Made by a program: the position numbers and the translations under genes. 64,000 nt of DNA from AP-15 sp963702685. Its GTDB lineage: Bacteria > Pseudomonadota > Alphaproteobacteria > ATCC43930 > CGMCC-115725. Location of the stretch: positions 1 to 64,000 of the forward strand of contig CAVPDQ010000012.1 in assembly GCA_963702685.1 (NCBI GenBank), written 5' to 3'. The notes beneath the pieces are model-generated. The model was not told where the DNA came from. It did no database searches and worked only from the letters and a program-made list of their open reading frames with translations. Shown piece by piece: positions 1-7,275 of this stretch (positions are counted from its first letter, which is position 1; every line of letters begins with the position of its first letter).

Positions 1-488
1 TCAGTGCGCCCCGAAGGCGCGGAACACCAGTGGAGGAAGGTACCACCCGGAGAGTTGTCGGTAAGGTCCGGTAGCTGACGAGCGGCTTTGTCGGGTAACC
101 GGCTGGGCCGAAGCCTCGTGACGAAGGCCGCCTTGGGCGGTCGAGCGATCCGGCGGGCCGTAACGTGAGTGAAGCCTGAGCAGGCCTCGAAAGTGAAGTC
201 GTGGGCGCCGACCCGCCTGAATAACGGGGAAGGCCGCGCGAGGTGGGGAAGCAACCGACACGTGCACCCATCTCGGTCCGCCGGGGTAGTGGGCACGGCA
301 CGTCGGAAGGGTGTTTCGGGTAATCGGGGGATACCCGTCCAGGCGAAGGTAGCGTCTTCAACGTCGCATGAGGCGGCGGCCCAGGGCGGGAGTCGGACAG
401 GGTCACGGTACCGTTGAGACCGGGTAATGCCGGCGGAGGGAAGGACCCTGACTTCTGGTGCGCTTTCGACGAAGACGAGGATTGGTGA

Positions 489-1817
489 TTGGCGATGAGC
501 CTGCAAACACCTGAAAGCATCCGGAGACTTCAGAGGAAGCTCTATCTCAAGGCGAAGGCGGAACCGGCTTTCCGCTTCTACCTGCTCTACGACAAGATCT
601 GCCGCGAGGACATCCTGCGCCATGCCTATGACCTGGCGCGCGCCAATCGGGGTGCGCCGGGGGTGGACGGGGTCACCTTCGCGGCGATCGAAGCGGCGGG
701 GCTGGAGGGGTGGCTTGGCGGTCTCAGGAAGGACGTTGTCGCGAAGACGTACAGACCCGAGCCGGTGCGGCGGGTGATGATCCCAAAGCCCGGCGGCGGC
801 GAGCGGCCGCTCGGTATCCCGACGATCCGGGACCGGGTGGTGCAGACCGCCGCCAAGCTCGTGCTGGAGCCGATCTTCGAGGCGGACCTCGATCCCGCGG
901 CCTATGGCTATCGGCCAGGGCGTAGCGGGGCTGACGCGATCAAGGAAGTGCACGCGCTGCTGTGCCACGGCTACACCGATGTGGTGGATGCCGATTTGTC
1001 GAAGTATTTCGACACGATTCCGCATCAAGATCTGATGCGGTCGGTGGCACGGCGGGTCGTCGATCGGCATGTGCTGCGGCTGATCAAGCTGTGGCTCAAA
1101 GCGCCGGTCGAGGCGAGCGATGACGACGGGAAGCGGCGACTTACGGGTGGTAAAAGCAGCACCTGCGGCACGCCGCAGGGTGGGGTAGTCAGCCCTCTGC
1201 TCGCCAATCTGTACATGAACCGGTTCCTGAAGCATTGGCGTGCAACCGGACGGGGCGAGGCCTACCAGGCCCGGATCGTCTCCTATGCCGACGACTTCGT
1301 CATCCTCAGCCGCAAGTCTGCGGCGGAGGCGCTGGCGTGGACGCGGCAGGTGATGACCAAGCTTGGGCTCGCCCTCAACGAGGCGAAGACCGCGGTTCGG
1401 GATGCCCGACGCGAGCCCTTCGACTTTCTTGGCTACACGTTCGGCCCGCATCGCTATCGCAAGGATGGCCATTGGTATCTCGGGGCAAGCCCATCGAAGA
1501 AGAGCGTTCTCCGGCTTAAGGCCAAAGTCAGCGACCTCATGGTGCCGGGTAACACGGGAGCATGGCCTGAGGTGAGAAATCGGCTGAACCGCCTACTGCG
1601 CGGTTGGGCTGCATACTTCAGCCACGGCACCCGGATGCCCGCGTACCGTGCGATCGACAATCACGTCCACGATCGCGTGCGTCACTTTTTGGTGCGGCGT
1701 CATAAGGTGCCGACGCGCGGCACCAAACGCTTCAATCGCGAAGCAGTCTTCGGCACGCTCGGGGTATTCCATCTCCGGCGTGTGCATCTTGGCCCGCCGC
1801 CGCGTGCTTTGAGATGA
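489..1817 (+). CDS. ltrA: group II intron reverse transcriptase/maturase
   Basis: This 442-residue protein reverse-transcribes the intron RNA and assists its splicing. The reverse-transcriptase domain fills the first two thirds, with the catalytic YADD motif in the context IVSYADDFVIL, and GTPQGGVVSPLLANLYMN just upstream. The C-terminal maturase (GIIM) domain is seen in LLRGWAAYFSHG. There is no HNH endonuclease domain after it; the protein stops soon after the maturase domain, as in the shorter bacterial classes. A TTG start at 489 has a GAGG eight bases upstream; the in-frame ATG at 495 would be 14 bases away, so TTG is preferred but not certain. The reading frame looks intact. Confidence 0.95.
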   Translation: MAMSLQTPESIRRLQRKLYLKAKAEPAFRFYLLYDKICREDILRHAYDLARANRGAPGVDGVTFAAIEAAGLEGWLGGLRKDVVAKTYRPEPVRRVMIPKPGGGERPLGIPTIRDRVVQTAAKLVLEPIFEADLDPAAYGYRPGRSGADAIKEVHALLCHGYTDVVDADLSKYFDTIPHQDLMRSVARRVVDRHVLRLIKLWLKAPVEASDDDGKRRLTGGKSSTCGTPQGGVVSPLLANLYMNRFLKHWRATGRGEAYQARIVSYADDFVILSRKSAAEALAWTRQVMTKLGLALNEAKTAVRDARREPFDFLGYTFGPHRYRKDGHWYLGASPSKKSVLRLKAKVSDLMVPGNTGAWPEVRNRLNRLLRGWAAYFSHGTRMPAYRAIDNHVHDRVRHFLVRRHKVPTRGTKRFNREAVFGTLGVFHLRRVHLGPPPRALR

Positions 1818-1828
1818 AGCCAGTCGGA

Positions 1829-1862
1829 AAGCCGGATGCGGGAAACCCGCACGTCCGGTTTG
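1829..1862 (+). ncRNA. group II intron domain V
   Basis: A short imperfect hairpin beginning AAGCCGGATGCGGG with a GAAA-type tip and closing CCCGCACGTCCGGTT is the catalytic domain V. The AGC catalytic triad falls at 1830-1832. It lies 12 bases after the maturase stop codon, the usual place. Confidence 0.85.
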
Positions 1863-1990
1863 ATGAGCGGGGAGGGGAGACGGAACGCCTCGATGCCCTC
1901 GATGCGGATACCGCGCCCTTCCTCGACTCTACTGACGGGACGGATTTTGGGTTGGCGGAGGTAGCATAAGCCGTTGATCTGTTGTAGGAT

Positions 1991-3411
1991 TTGGTTGCTG
2001 AAGCCAGTCCTTGCAGCAGATCGGAGCCCGCCACGCCCGCCATCACCGACGATAGCCTGCTGCCGTTCTCGTTTCCAGCGGTTGCGGGCAAAAAAGTGAC
2101 CGCCGCGTTTGATGGCGGCCGGCTCAGCTCCGATGGCGGGGTGATGCTGCTCGCCCAAGCCGAACGCCGGCTCGGCCTCGCCGCGCGGCTGGCGGCGGTG
2201 ATCCCGGACGGCCGCGATCCGGAGCGGGTCACCCATCGGCTGCCCGATATATTGCGCGCCCGCATCTTTGCCATCGCCTGCGGCTGGGAGGATGCCGACG
2301 ATCTCGACCGGTTGCGCACCGATCCGGGGTTCAAGCTGGCTTGTGGCCGGCTGCCCGACAGCGGCATCGACCTGTGCTCGCAGCCGACCGTCTCGCGCTG
2401 GGAGAATGCGCCCGGGTTGCGCGATCTGATCCGCCTGATGGGGGTCATGGTCGATCTCTATTGCGCCAGCTACGCGGCGCCGCCCGAGGCGGTGACCCTC
2501 GATATCGACGACACCGTCGATGTCGTTCACGGCCATCAGCAGCTCTCGTTCTTCAACGCGCATGGAGCCTGCCCTCGGGCTCGACCCGAGGGACGAGCGC
2601 TGCTTTCTGCCGATCCACGTCTACGACACCGCCGCCAGCCCGCCCGGTGGCGGTGCTGCTGCGCCCCGGCAAGACGCCCTCGGGCGCGGAGGTGCGCGGC
2701 CATCTGCGACGCCTCGTCCGCCGCATCCGCCGGCACTGGCCCTCGACCCGCATCACGATCCGCGGCGACGGCCATTACGGGCGCCCGCAAGTGATGGCGT
2801 GGTGCGAGGCAAACGGCATCGACTTCATCTTCGGGCTGCCCGGCAACCCGGTGCTCGACCGGCTGGTCGACGAAACCGCCGACGACATTCGCACCCGCCG
2901 GGCGCTCGACCACAAACCCTGCCTGCGCGGCTTTGCCGAGACCCGCTATCGGGCGAAATCGTGGAACACCGAGCGCCGCGCCTGCGCCCGCATCGAGGCC
3001 ACCACCAAGGGCTTGGATATCCGCTTTGTCGTCACCAGCCTGCCGACCGGATCGGCCGAGCATGTCTACGAGACGCTCTACTGCGCCCGCGGCCAGGCCG
3101 AGAATTTGATCAAGCTGCACAAGACCCAGCTCGCCTCCGACCGCACCAGCTGCCGCAGCCCGCTCGCCAACCAGATGCGCCTCATCCTGCACACCGCCGC
3201 TTATTGGCTGATCCTCACCGTGCGCGACGCCATCCCCAAGACCGATGCGCTCGCCACCGCCGAGTTTGCCACCATCCGCCTGCGTCTGTTGAAGCTCGGC
3301 ACCCGCATCATCGAGACCGCCTCGCGCGTCCGCCTCGCCTTCGCCGCCGCCTGCCCCGAGGCCAGCCTCTTCCGTCACATCGCCGCAGCGCTGATGCCCG
3401 CCGGACCGTAA
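1991..3411 (+). pseudogene. IS1380-family DDE transposase, disrupted
   Basis: The translated pieces make one IS1380-type transposase spread over three frames. The N-terminal piece (to about 2562) carries DGGRLSSDGGVMLLAQAE and LDIDDTVDVVHGHQQLSFFN, with DIDDT holding a catalytic Asp. The middle piece (DERCFLPIHVYDTA) lies one frame on, and the C-terminal piece (from about 2640, RPVAVLLRPGKTPSG through ARGQAENLIKLHKTQL) lies a further frame on. The first shift comes from a palindrome-bearing insertion of about 28 bases after 2563 that replaces the expected Tyr codon; the second looks like one extra base near 2632-2640. The element cannot make a full transposase unless frameshifting occurs. A group II intron lies immediately upstream. 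Confidence 0.85.
2572..2592. repeat. REP-like palindrome inside the transposase
   Basis: A perfect inverted repeat, CCCTCGGG and CCCGAGGG around a CTCGA loop, sits in an insertion of about 28 bases within the IS1380 transposase frame and breaks it. Its short, GC-rich, hairpin form resembles dispersed palindromic elements common in alphaproteobacterial genomes; that assignment is inference. Confidence 0.6.
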
Positions 3412-3640
3412 ACCGCGGGGCCGCTGTCGCCCCGCCCAAGCCCCTCTCGCAAACCTCCAGCGCCGACCACACCGATCACACCCCGCGGCAACCGTGCCGC
3501 CACCCTCAACCTCGCATCGACCCCAACGCGAAGCTTGCCGGGCTCCTTCCGACACCCTGGTGAATAAGACGGGCTAGCAGGGCTAGGTCGCGAACCGCAC
3601 GCAACCTCGACGCCACACTCATCGGACATCACGCTCGTCA
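3412..3640. other. non-coding stretch holding the likely right end of the IS1380 element
   Basis: No convincing gene is seen between the transposase stop and the next ribosome-binding site. The segment is C-rich to about 3555. The sequence GGTGAATAAGACGGGCTAG near 3560-3580 is where I would place the right terminal repeat of the insertion sequence, but the matching left end lies outside the window or was separated by the intron, so this could not be confirmed. Confidence 0.35.
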
Positions 3641-3652
3641 AAGGAGGTCGTT

Positions 3653-3952
3653 ATGACCCGGATCATCGACACTAAATCGAAACATCGTCTGACGGCTAAG
3701 CTCGCGGCAGGGTTCGCAATCGCCGCGACGTTCGCCCTCGGGACTGTCGCTACACCGGCTCACGCCGAGTGGAACGGCTATCATCGTGACTACGGCCGCA
3801 ACGGGACCAACGGGTATTACCGCGCCCCGCCGGTGATCTATGGCTCGCAATACCGCTCGTCGTATTACGGCAGGCCCTATTATTATCCGCCGGTGGTGTA
3901 CGGCCCCGGCATCGGCATCAGCTTGCCTGGCATCAACATCGGCATCCGGTAG
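3653..3952 (+). CDS. small secreted Tyr/Gly/Pro-rich protein
   Basis: The 99-residue product begins with a Sec signal peptide: a basic N-terminus, a hydrophobic core (FAIAATFALGTVA) and an AHA cleavage site near residue 38. The mature part is rich in Tyr, Arg, Gly and Pro (YYGRPYYYPPVVYGPG) and has no Cys or catalytic motif. A near-perfect Shine-Dalgarno sequence, AAGGAGGT at 3641-3648, fixes the start. It is a single-gene unit closed by the terminator at 3976-4003. Proteins of this composition are common small periplasmic proteins in alphaproteobacteria; the function is unknown. Confidence 0.8.
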   Translation: MTRIIDTKSKHRLTAKLAAGFAIAATFALGTVATPAHAEWNGYHRDYGRNGTNGYYRAPPVIYGSQYRSSYYGRPYYYPPVVYGPGIGISLPGINIGIR

Positions 3953-3975
3953 GCTTCGCTCCCATCGGAAACGAC

Positions 3976-4003
3976 AAACGGCCGGTATCGCTGCCGGCCG
4001 TTT
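3976..4003 (+). terminator. terminator hairpin, copy 1
   Basis: A perfect ten-base stem, AAACGGCCGG with CCGGCCGTTT, encloses an eight-base loop (TATCGCTG) 23 bases after the stop of the small secreted protein. The stem ends in TTT, as in a Rho-independent terminator. A near copy lies at 4788-4811. Confidence 0.75.
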
Positions 4004-4135
4004 GCAATCGTGTGCGCCGTTGGAAAAACATGGCTAAGGCGGAGCTCGCCCACGGCTATGATATAAGCATGACGACGATTTGCCGGCTGACGGTGTGACC
4101 GAAATTCGCTTGACAGCAAACGTGGAGCCAGGACT

Positions 4136-4303
4136 ATGACCGTCACTTTCAATTTATTGCTATTACAACCAATAGTTGCCATAATCGCGGGCATATTAAT
4201 TCTCCTCATTCCACGAATTTTGAATTTCGTTGTCGCTATCTATCTGATATTCATCGGCGTGACGGGATTATGGCCTCACCTTTTATCCGCCTTTCCGCAC
4301 TGA
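4136..4303 (+). CDS. DUF3096 small membrane protein
   Basis: This 55-residue reading frame is almost entirely hydrophobic. It has two candidate membrane helices, QPIVAIIAGILILLIPR and LNFVVAIYLIFIGVTGLW, separated by a short PRILN turn. The pattern of LQP, an IAGILIL run, PRILN and VAIYLI is that of the DUF3096 family, whose members are two-helix inner-membrane proteins of unknown role. GGAG at 4124-4127 sits eight bases before the ATG. Codon use is richer in A/T than in neighbouring genes (TTA, ATA, ATT), so it may be a recent arrival or lightly constrained. The family call rests on recalled pattern. Confidence 0.75.
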   Translation: MTVTFNLLLLQPIVAIIAGILILLIPRILNFVVAIYLIFIGVTGLWPHLLSAFPH

Positions 4304-4392
4304 ACGGTCGACCGACGGCGGCCAACCGCTTTATGGAGATCGCGTGGGCTCTTTCCTCCGCAACTCCGAAAATAACCTTCTGGATGTATGTA

Positions 4393-4420
4393 AGTAGTTT
4401 TACTCCGAGGTAGAACTACT
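4393..4420. promoter_or_regulatory. inverted repeat in AT-rich spacer
   Basis: AGTAGTT and AACTACT pair exactly and the stem extends to ten bases with one G-T pair, around an eight-base loop. It lies in an AT-rich 227-base gap, about 90 bases after the DUF3096 stop and 110 bases before the small lipoprotein. It could be a weak terminator for the first or an operator for the second; no T-run follows it. Confidence 0.35.
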
Positions 4421-4530
4421 CACATTGTATCTGCAAAATTTAATTCCTATATGCATTTAGTTTGAAGATTCTCGCGGGCAACGGCGTCCGCGATCCCACG
4501 CGACGAGTTGCTTTAACAATGGAGTTTGCG

Positions 4531-4716
4531 ATGCTCAAAAGTTTTGCGATAATCCTTGGATTGGCAACAAGCCTTTCGGCTTGCGTGGGTCCGTACGGTT
4601 ACCGCGGATACGGTGACAGCCGGTATGGCTACAACGGGCCTGCCAACTACGGATACGGCTACAACGCGCCTGTCTCCTATGGAGCCGGCTACAGCCAGCA
4701 CGGCACGGTGCAATGA
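4531..4716 (+). CDS. small lipoprotein, Gly/Tyr-rich
   Basis: Starting at the ATG at 4531, with GGAG six bases upstream (4521-4524), the 61-residue product has a short hydrophobic signal (FAIILGLATS) and a type II lipobox, LSAC, with lipidated Cys at residue 18. The rest is repeats of YGY, GYG and NYGYGYN with no charged core, predicting a short disordered lipid-anchored tail. An upstream in-frame start at 4462 would lengthen the N-terminus and destroy the signal peptide, so it is rejected. The gene is closed by the terminator at 4788-4811. Function unknown. Confidence 0.75.
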   Translation: MLKSFAIILGLATSLSACVGPYGYRGYGDSRYGYNGPANYGYGYNAPVSYGAGYSQHGTVQ

Positions 4717-4787
4717 CGGTGACCCGTCTTGCCTGGCATCACATCGGCGTTCGGCAGGGCTTTCCCCACCCCCGTCCCAAACGGCAG

Positions 4788-4811
4788 ACGGCCGGGATCG
4801 CTCCCGGCCGT
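4788..4811 (+). terminator. terminator hairpin, copy 2
   Basis: A perfect ten-base stem, ACGGCCGGGA with TCCCGGCCGT, has a four-base TCGC loop and is followed by TTGT. It lies 71 bases after the lipoprotein stop and shares stem, loop core ATCGCT and flank with copy 1 at 3976-4003. Confidence 0.75.
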
Positions 4812-4978
4812 TTGTCATCAACCAAGCGCGAGTGTCCGCCGCACCCAAACGCGTGCTCGGTAGCCCAAAGCCCCCTTCGCCTGAGTAGTTCCCGAGCCTG
4901 CACCGGCCGAGTCTGCTGCATTAGAAATTCTTTGTTCGGCCGCGATTGAGCGACAGCCATCGCGAGCCTGGAGGAAGC

Positions 4979-5251
4979 ATGACCACAGCGTGCACAAGCC
5001 CGGAACACGTCACCGCCGCAGCGGGCGATCCCGATCGGGTCGCGCGGCGCTATCCGCGAGCCTCCAAGCTCTTCGAAAACGACCATGCTTATGCGGCTCG
5101 GCTGGTCCAAATCGCGACCGCCGTCAAGAGCGCGGTGCGGTCCGCCGTCGCGATGCAGCTGCCGGATCAGGACTCGTCGGCCGTTCAACAGGATAATCGG
5201 ATTACAACGGGCATCGTCACGAAACCACGAGGCCGCGTGAGCGGCCGATAA
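4979..5251 (+). CDS. hypothetical protein
   Basis: I do not recognise this 90-residue protein. The ATG at 4979 has GGAGGA three bases upstream, which argues for a real gene. The product is soluble, with no signal peptide or membrane segment; a helical stretch (HAYAARLVQIATAVKSAVR) is the only clear structure, followed by a Gln/Asp-rich part and a basic tail. It ends 17 bases before treZ on the same strand and may be co-transcribed with it. A TTG at 4946 in frame is a less likely start. Confidence 0.5.
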   Translation: MTTACTSPEHVTAAAGDPDRVARRYPRASKLFENDHAYAARLVQIATAVKSAVRSAVAMQLPDQDSSAVQQDNRITTGIVTKPRGRVSGR

Positions 5252-5268
5252 CGAGAGCGAGGCGCGAC

Positions 5269-7275
5269 GTGGATGCACGTCCCGGGTGCGGGCTGCTCAA
5301 GGAGCGGTGGGAGCCGACAGCGCAGACCGCGCTCGCCGATCGGAAACACCCGGTCTCGACGGCAGCCGCGCCCGTCCGGCGCCTGCCGATTGGTGCCGAG
5401 CCGCAGCCCGGGGGCGGCGTGCATTTCCGTGTCTGGGCGCCCCGTTGCCGCGAAGTGACCCTTGAGATCGAAGGCCTGGAAGCGGCGGCGCTGCAATGCG
5501 GCGCCGACGGCTATTTCTCGCTGTGGAGCCTGCCGGCGCGAGCCGGTATGCGCTACCGCTTCCGTCTCGATCGCGGCGACGCGGCGCTGCCCGATCCGGC
5601 GTCGAGATTTCAACCGGAGGGGCCGCACGGGCCTTCGGCAATCGTCGACCCCGGGAACTTTGCTTGGACGGACACCGGGTGGCGCGGGGTCGCGCGTGAG
5701 CAACTCGTCATCTACGAAATGCATGTCGGCACGTTCACCTCCGATGGGAACTGGGAAGCTGCTTCGCGCGAACTGCCGGCTCTTGCCGAGCTTGGGATTA
5801 CCTGTCTCGAAATCATGCCTGTAGCGGAATTCGCGGGCCGATTCGGTTGGGGATACGACGGCGTCGACCTCTTCGCTCCAACCCGGCTTTATGGTCGCCC
5901 GATTGATTTTCGCCGCTTCGTCGACCGAGCTCATGCCCTCGGGATCGCCGTCATCCTTGATGTCGTCTACAATCACTTCGGCCCGGACGGAAACTATCTC
6001 AAATTGTTCTCCCCGGCTTATTGCACTGATCGCTACGACAACGAGTGGGGTGAGGCGGTCAATTTCGATGGTCCTGATTCCGGACCGGTGCGCGAATTCT
6101 TCGTCGCCAATGCGGGCTATTGGATCGACGAGTATCACCTCGACGGGTTGCGGCTCGATGCGACTCAGGCGATTTTCGATCGATCCGAAGACCATATTCT
6201 CGCTGTCATCGTTCGGCAGGTGCGATCCGCAGGGCGCGGCAGAGTAACCTTTGTCGTCGCTGAGAATGAGCCGCAGCACGCCATGCTGGCGCGCCCCTTC
6301 CAGCGCGGCGGTTACGGGCTCGATGCGTTGTGGAACGACGATTTTCATCACAGCGCCATGGTCGCGCTGACCGGACGTCACGAGGCCTACTACTCGGACT
6401 ATCGCGGCCGTCCGGGCGAATTCATCGCCGCTGCGAAATACGGTTTCCTTTATCAGGGGCAGCGCTACTTGTGGCAGAGCAAAGCGCGCGGCACGCCGAC
6501 CTTTGACCTCCCGGCGGAATGCTTTGTCGTCTTTTTGCAAAACCACGACCAGATCGCCAACTCCGGCGCCGGAGAACGCGCTCACGCGTTGACGAGCCCC
6601 GGCCGGCTTCGTGCGATGACCGCCTATTTCTTGCTGATGCCAGGCATTCCGCTGCTGTTCCAGGGTCAGGAATTCGGCGCGTCGAGCCCGTTCCTCTATT
6701 TTGCCGATCACGAGAACGAGCTGTCGCACGATGTTCGCGAGGGGCGCCGTCGCTCGCTCGCCCAATTTCCCAGCCTCGCGACGAGCGAAATGTTGCCCGA
6801 GCTTGCCGATCCCGGCGACATCGATACGTTCCGCCGATCGATGCTCGACCTCGGCGAACGGCAACGGCATGCTTCGATCTATGCGCTGCATCGCGACCTT
6901 CTGGAGCTGCGGCGCATGGACCCGGTGCTCGGACAACGGCCATGCCGGATCGAGGGTGCCGTGCTCGCGGATGAAGCCTGGATGCTGCGCTTTTTCGCGC
7001 AGAGCGGCGCCGACCGCCTGCTGATCATAAATCTCGGCCGCGACCTCCTGCTCGGACCAATGCCCGAACCGCTGCTGGCCCCGGTCGAGGGTCAGGTTTG
7101 GCGGCTCATATGGTCCAGCGAAGCCCCTGTTTACGGTGGTTCAGGAGGCCCCGCACAGGATGCCGCAGGGGATTGGCTGATCTCGGGCCAAAGCGCCGTC
7201 GTCTTCGCCCCCAACTCCTCAGTCACGATGCCCGAGGCTAAAAAGGTGTCCCATCTCCGAAAATCCAATGGTTGA
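5269..7275 (+). CDS. treZ: malto-oligosyltrehalose trehalohydrolase
   Basis: TreZ (EC 3.2.1.141) releases trehalose from maltooligosyl-trehalose in the cytoplasm. The 668-residue protein has an N-terminal CBM48-like domain (about 38-125, VHFRVWAPRCREVTLEIEG) and a GH13 barrel. GH13 signatures are present: DVVYNHFGPDGNYL, DGLRLDATQAI with the nucleophile at about Asp297, VVAENE with the acid at about Glu332, and NHDQIAN. Such genes usually sit with treY; here the partner is instead the downstream glucosidase, whose ATG overlaps the last eight bases, so the two are translationally coupled. The start is a GTG; the first 35 residues are poorly conserved and a later start is possible. Confidence 0.93.
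   Translation: MDARPGCGLLKERWEPTAQTALADRKHPVSTAAAPVRRLPIGAEPQPGGGVHFRVWAPRCREVTLEIEGLEAAALQCGADGYFSLWSLPARAGMRYRFRLDRGDAALPDPASRFQPEGPHGPSAIVDPGNFAWTDTGWRGVAREQLVIYEMHVGTFTSDGNWEAASRELPALAELGITCLEIMPVAEFAGRFGWGYDGVDLFAPTRLYGRPIDFRRFVDRAHALGIAVILDVVYNHFGPDGNYLKLFSPAYCTDRYDNEWGEAVNFDGPDSGPVREFFVANAGYWIDEYHLDGLRLDATQAIFDRSEDHILAVIVRQVRSAGRGRVTFVVAENEPQHAMLARPFQRGGYGLDALWNDDFHHSAMVALTGRHEAYYSDYRGRPGEFIAAAKYGFLYQGQRYLWQSKARGTPTFDLPAECFVVFLQNHDQIANSGAGERAHALTSPGRLRAMTAYFLLMPGIPLLFQGQEFGASSPFLYFADHENELSHDVREGRRRSLAQFPSLATSEMLPELADPGDIDTFRRSMLDLGERQRHASIYALHRDLLELRRMDPVLGQRPCRIEGAVLADEAWMLRFFAQSGADRLLIINLGRDLLLGPMPEPLLAPVEGQVWRLIWSSEAPVYGGSGGPAQDAAGDWLISGQSAVVFAPNSSVTMPEAKKVSHLRKSNG

Larger units (their letters stand above)
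4..1932 (+). mobile_element. group II intron (retroelement) with internal maturase
   Basis: The element opens with a GTGCG 5' splice-site consensus at 4-8, has about 480 bases of structured 5' RNA before the reverse-transcriptase gene, and closes with domain V at about 1829-1862 and domain VI ending in CTCGACTCTAC at about 1932. Group II introns of this type self-splice with help from the encoded maturase and move by target-primed reverse transcription. Only three bases of 5' exon are in the window, so the left boundary is read from the consensus only. The 3' exon runs straight into an IS1380-type transposase about 60 bases on, suggesting the intron landed in that element. The exact 3' base is uncertain by a few positions. 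Confidence 0.85.

Noticed and set aside
2536..3555. Leftward frame opposite the IS1380 transposase
   Set aside because: Gly/Ala/Arg-rich shadow; transposase motifs are on the plus strand.
4110..4138. TTGACA with a TAT-like -10 overlapping the DUF3096 start
   Set aside because: The -10 would overlap the start codon and leave no room for the observed ribosome-binding site in the mRNA.
5185..6936. Long antisense open frame opposite treZ
   Set aside because: It mirrors a GC-rich real gene with clear GH13 motifs, has no recognisable domain and no ribosome-binding site of note.
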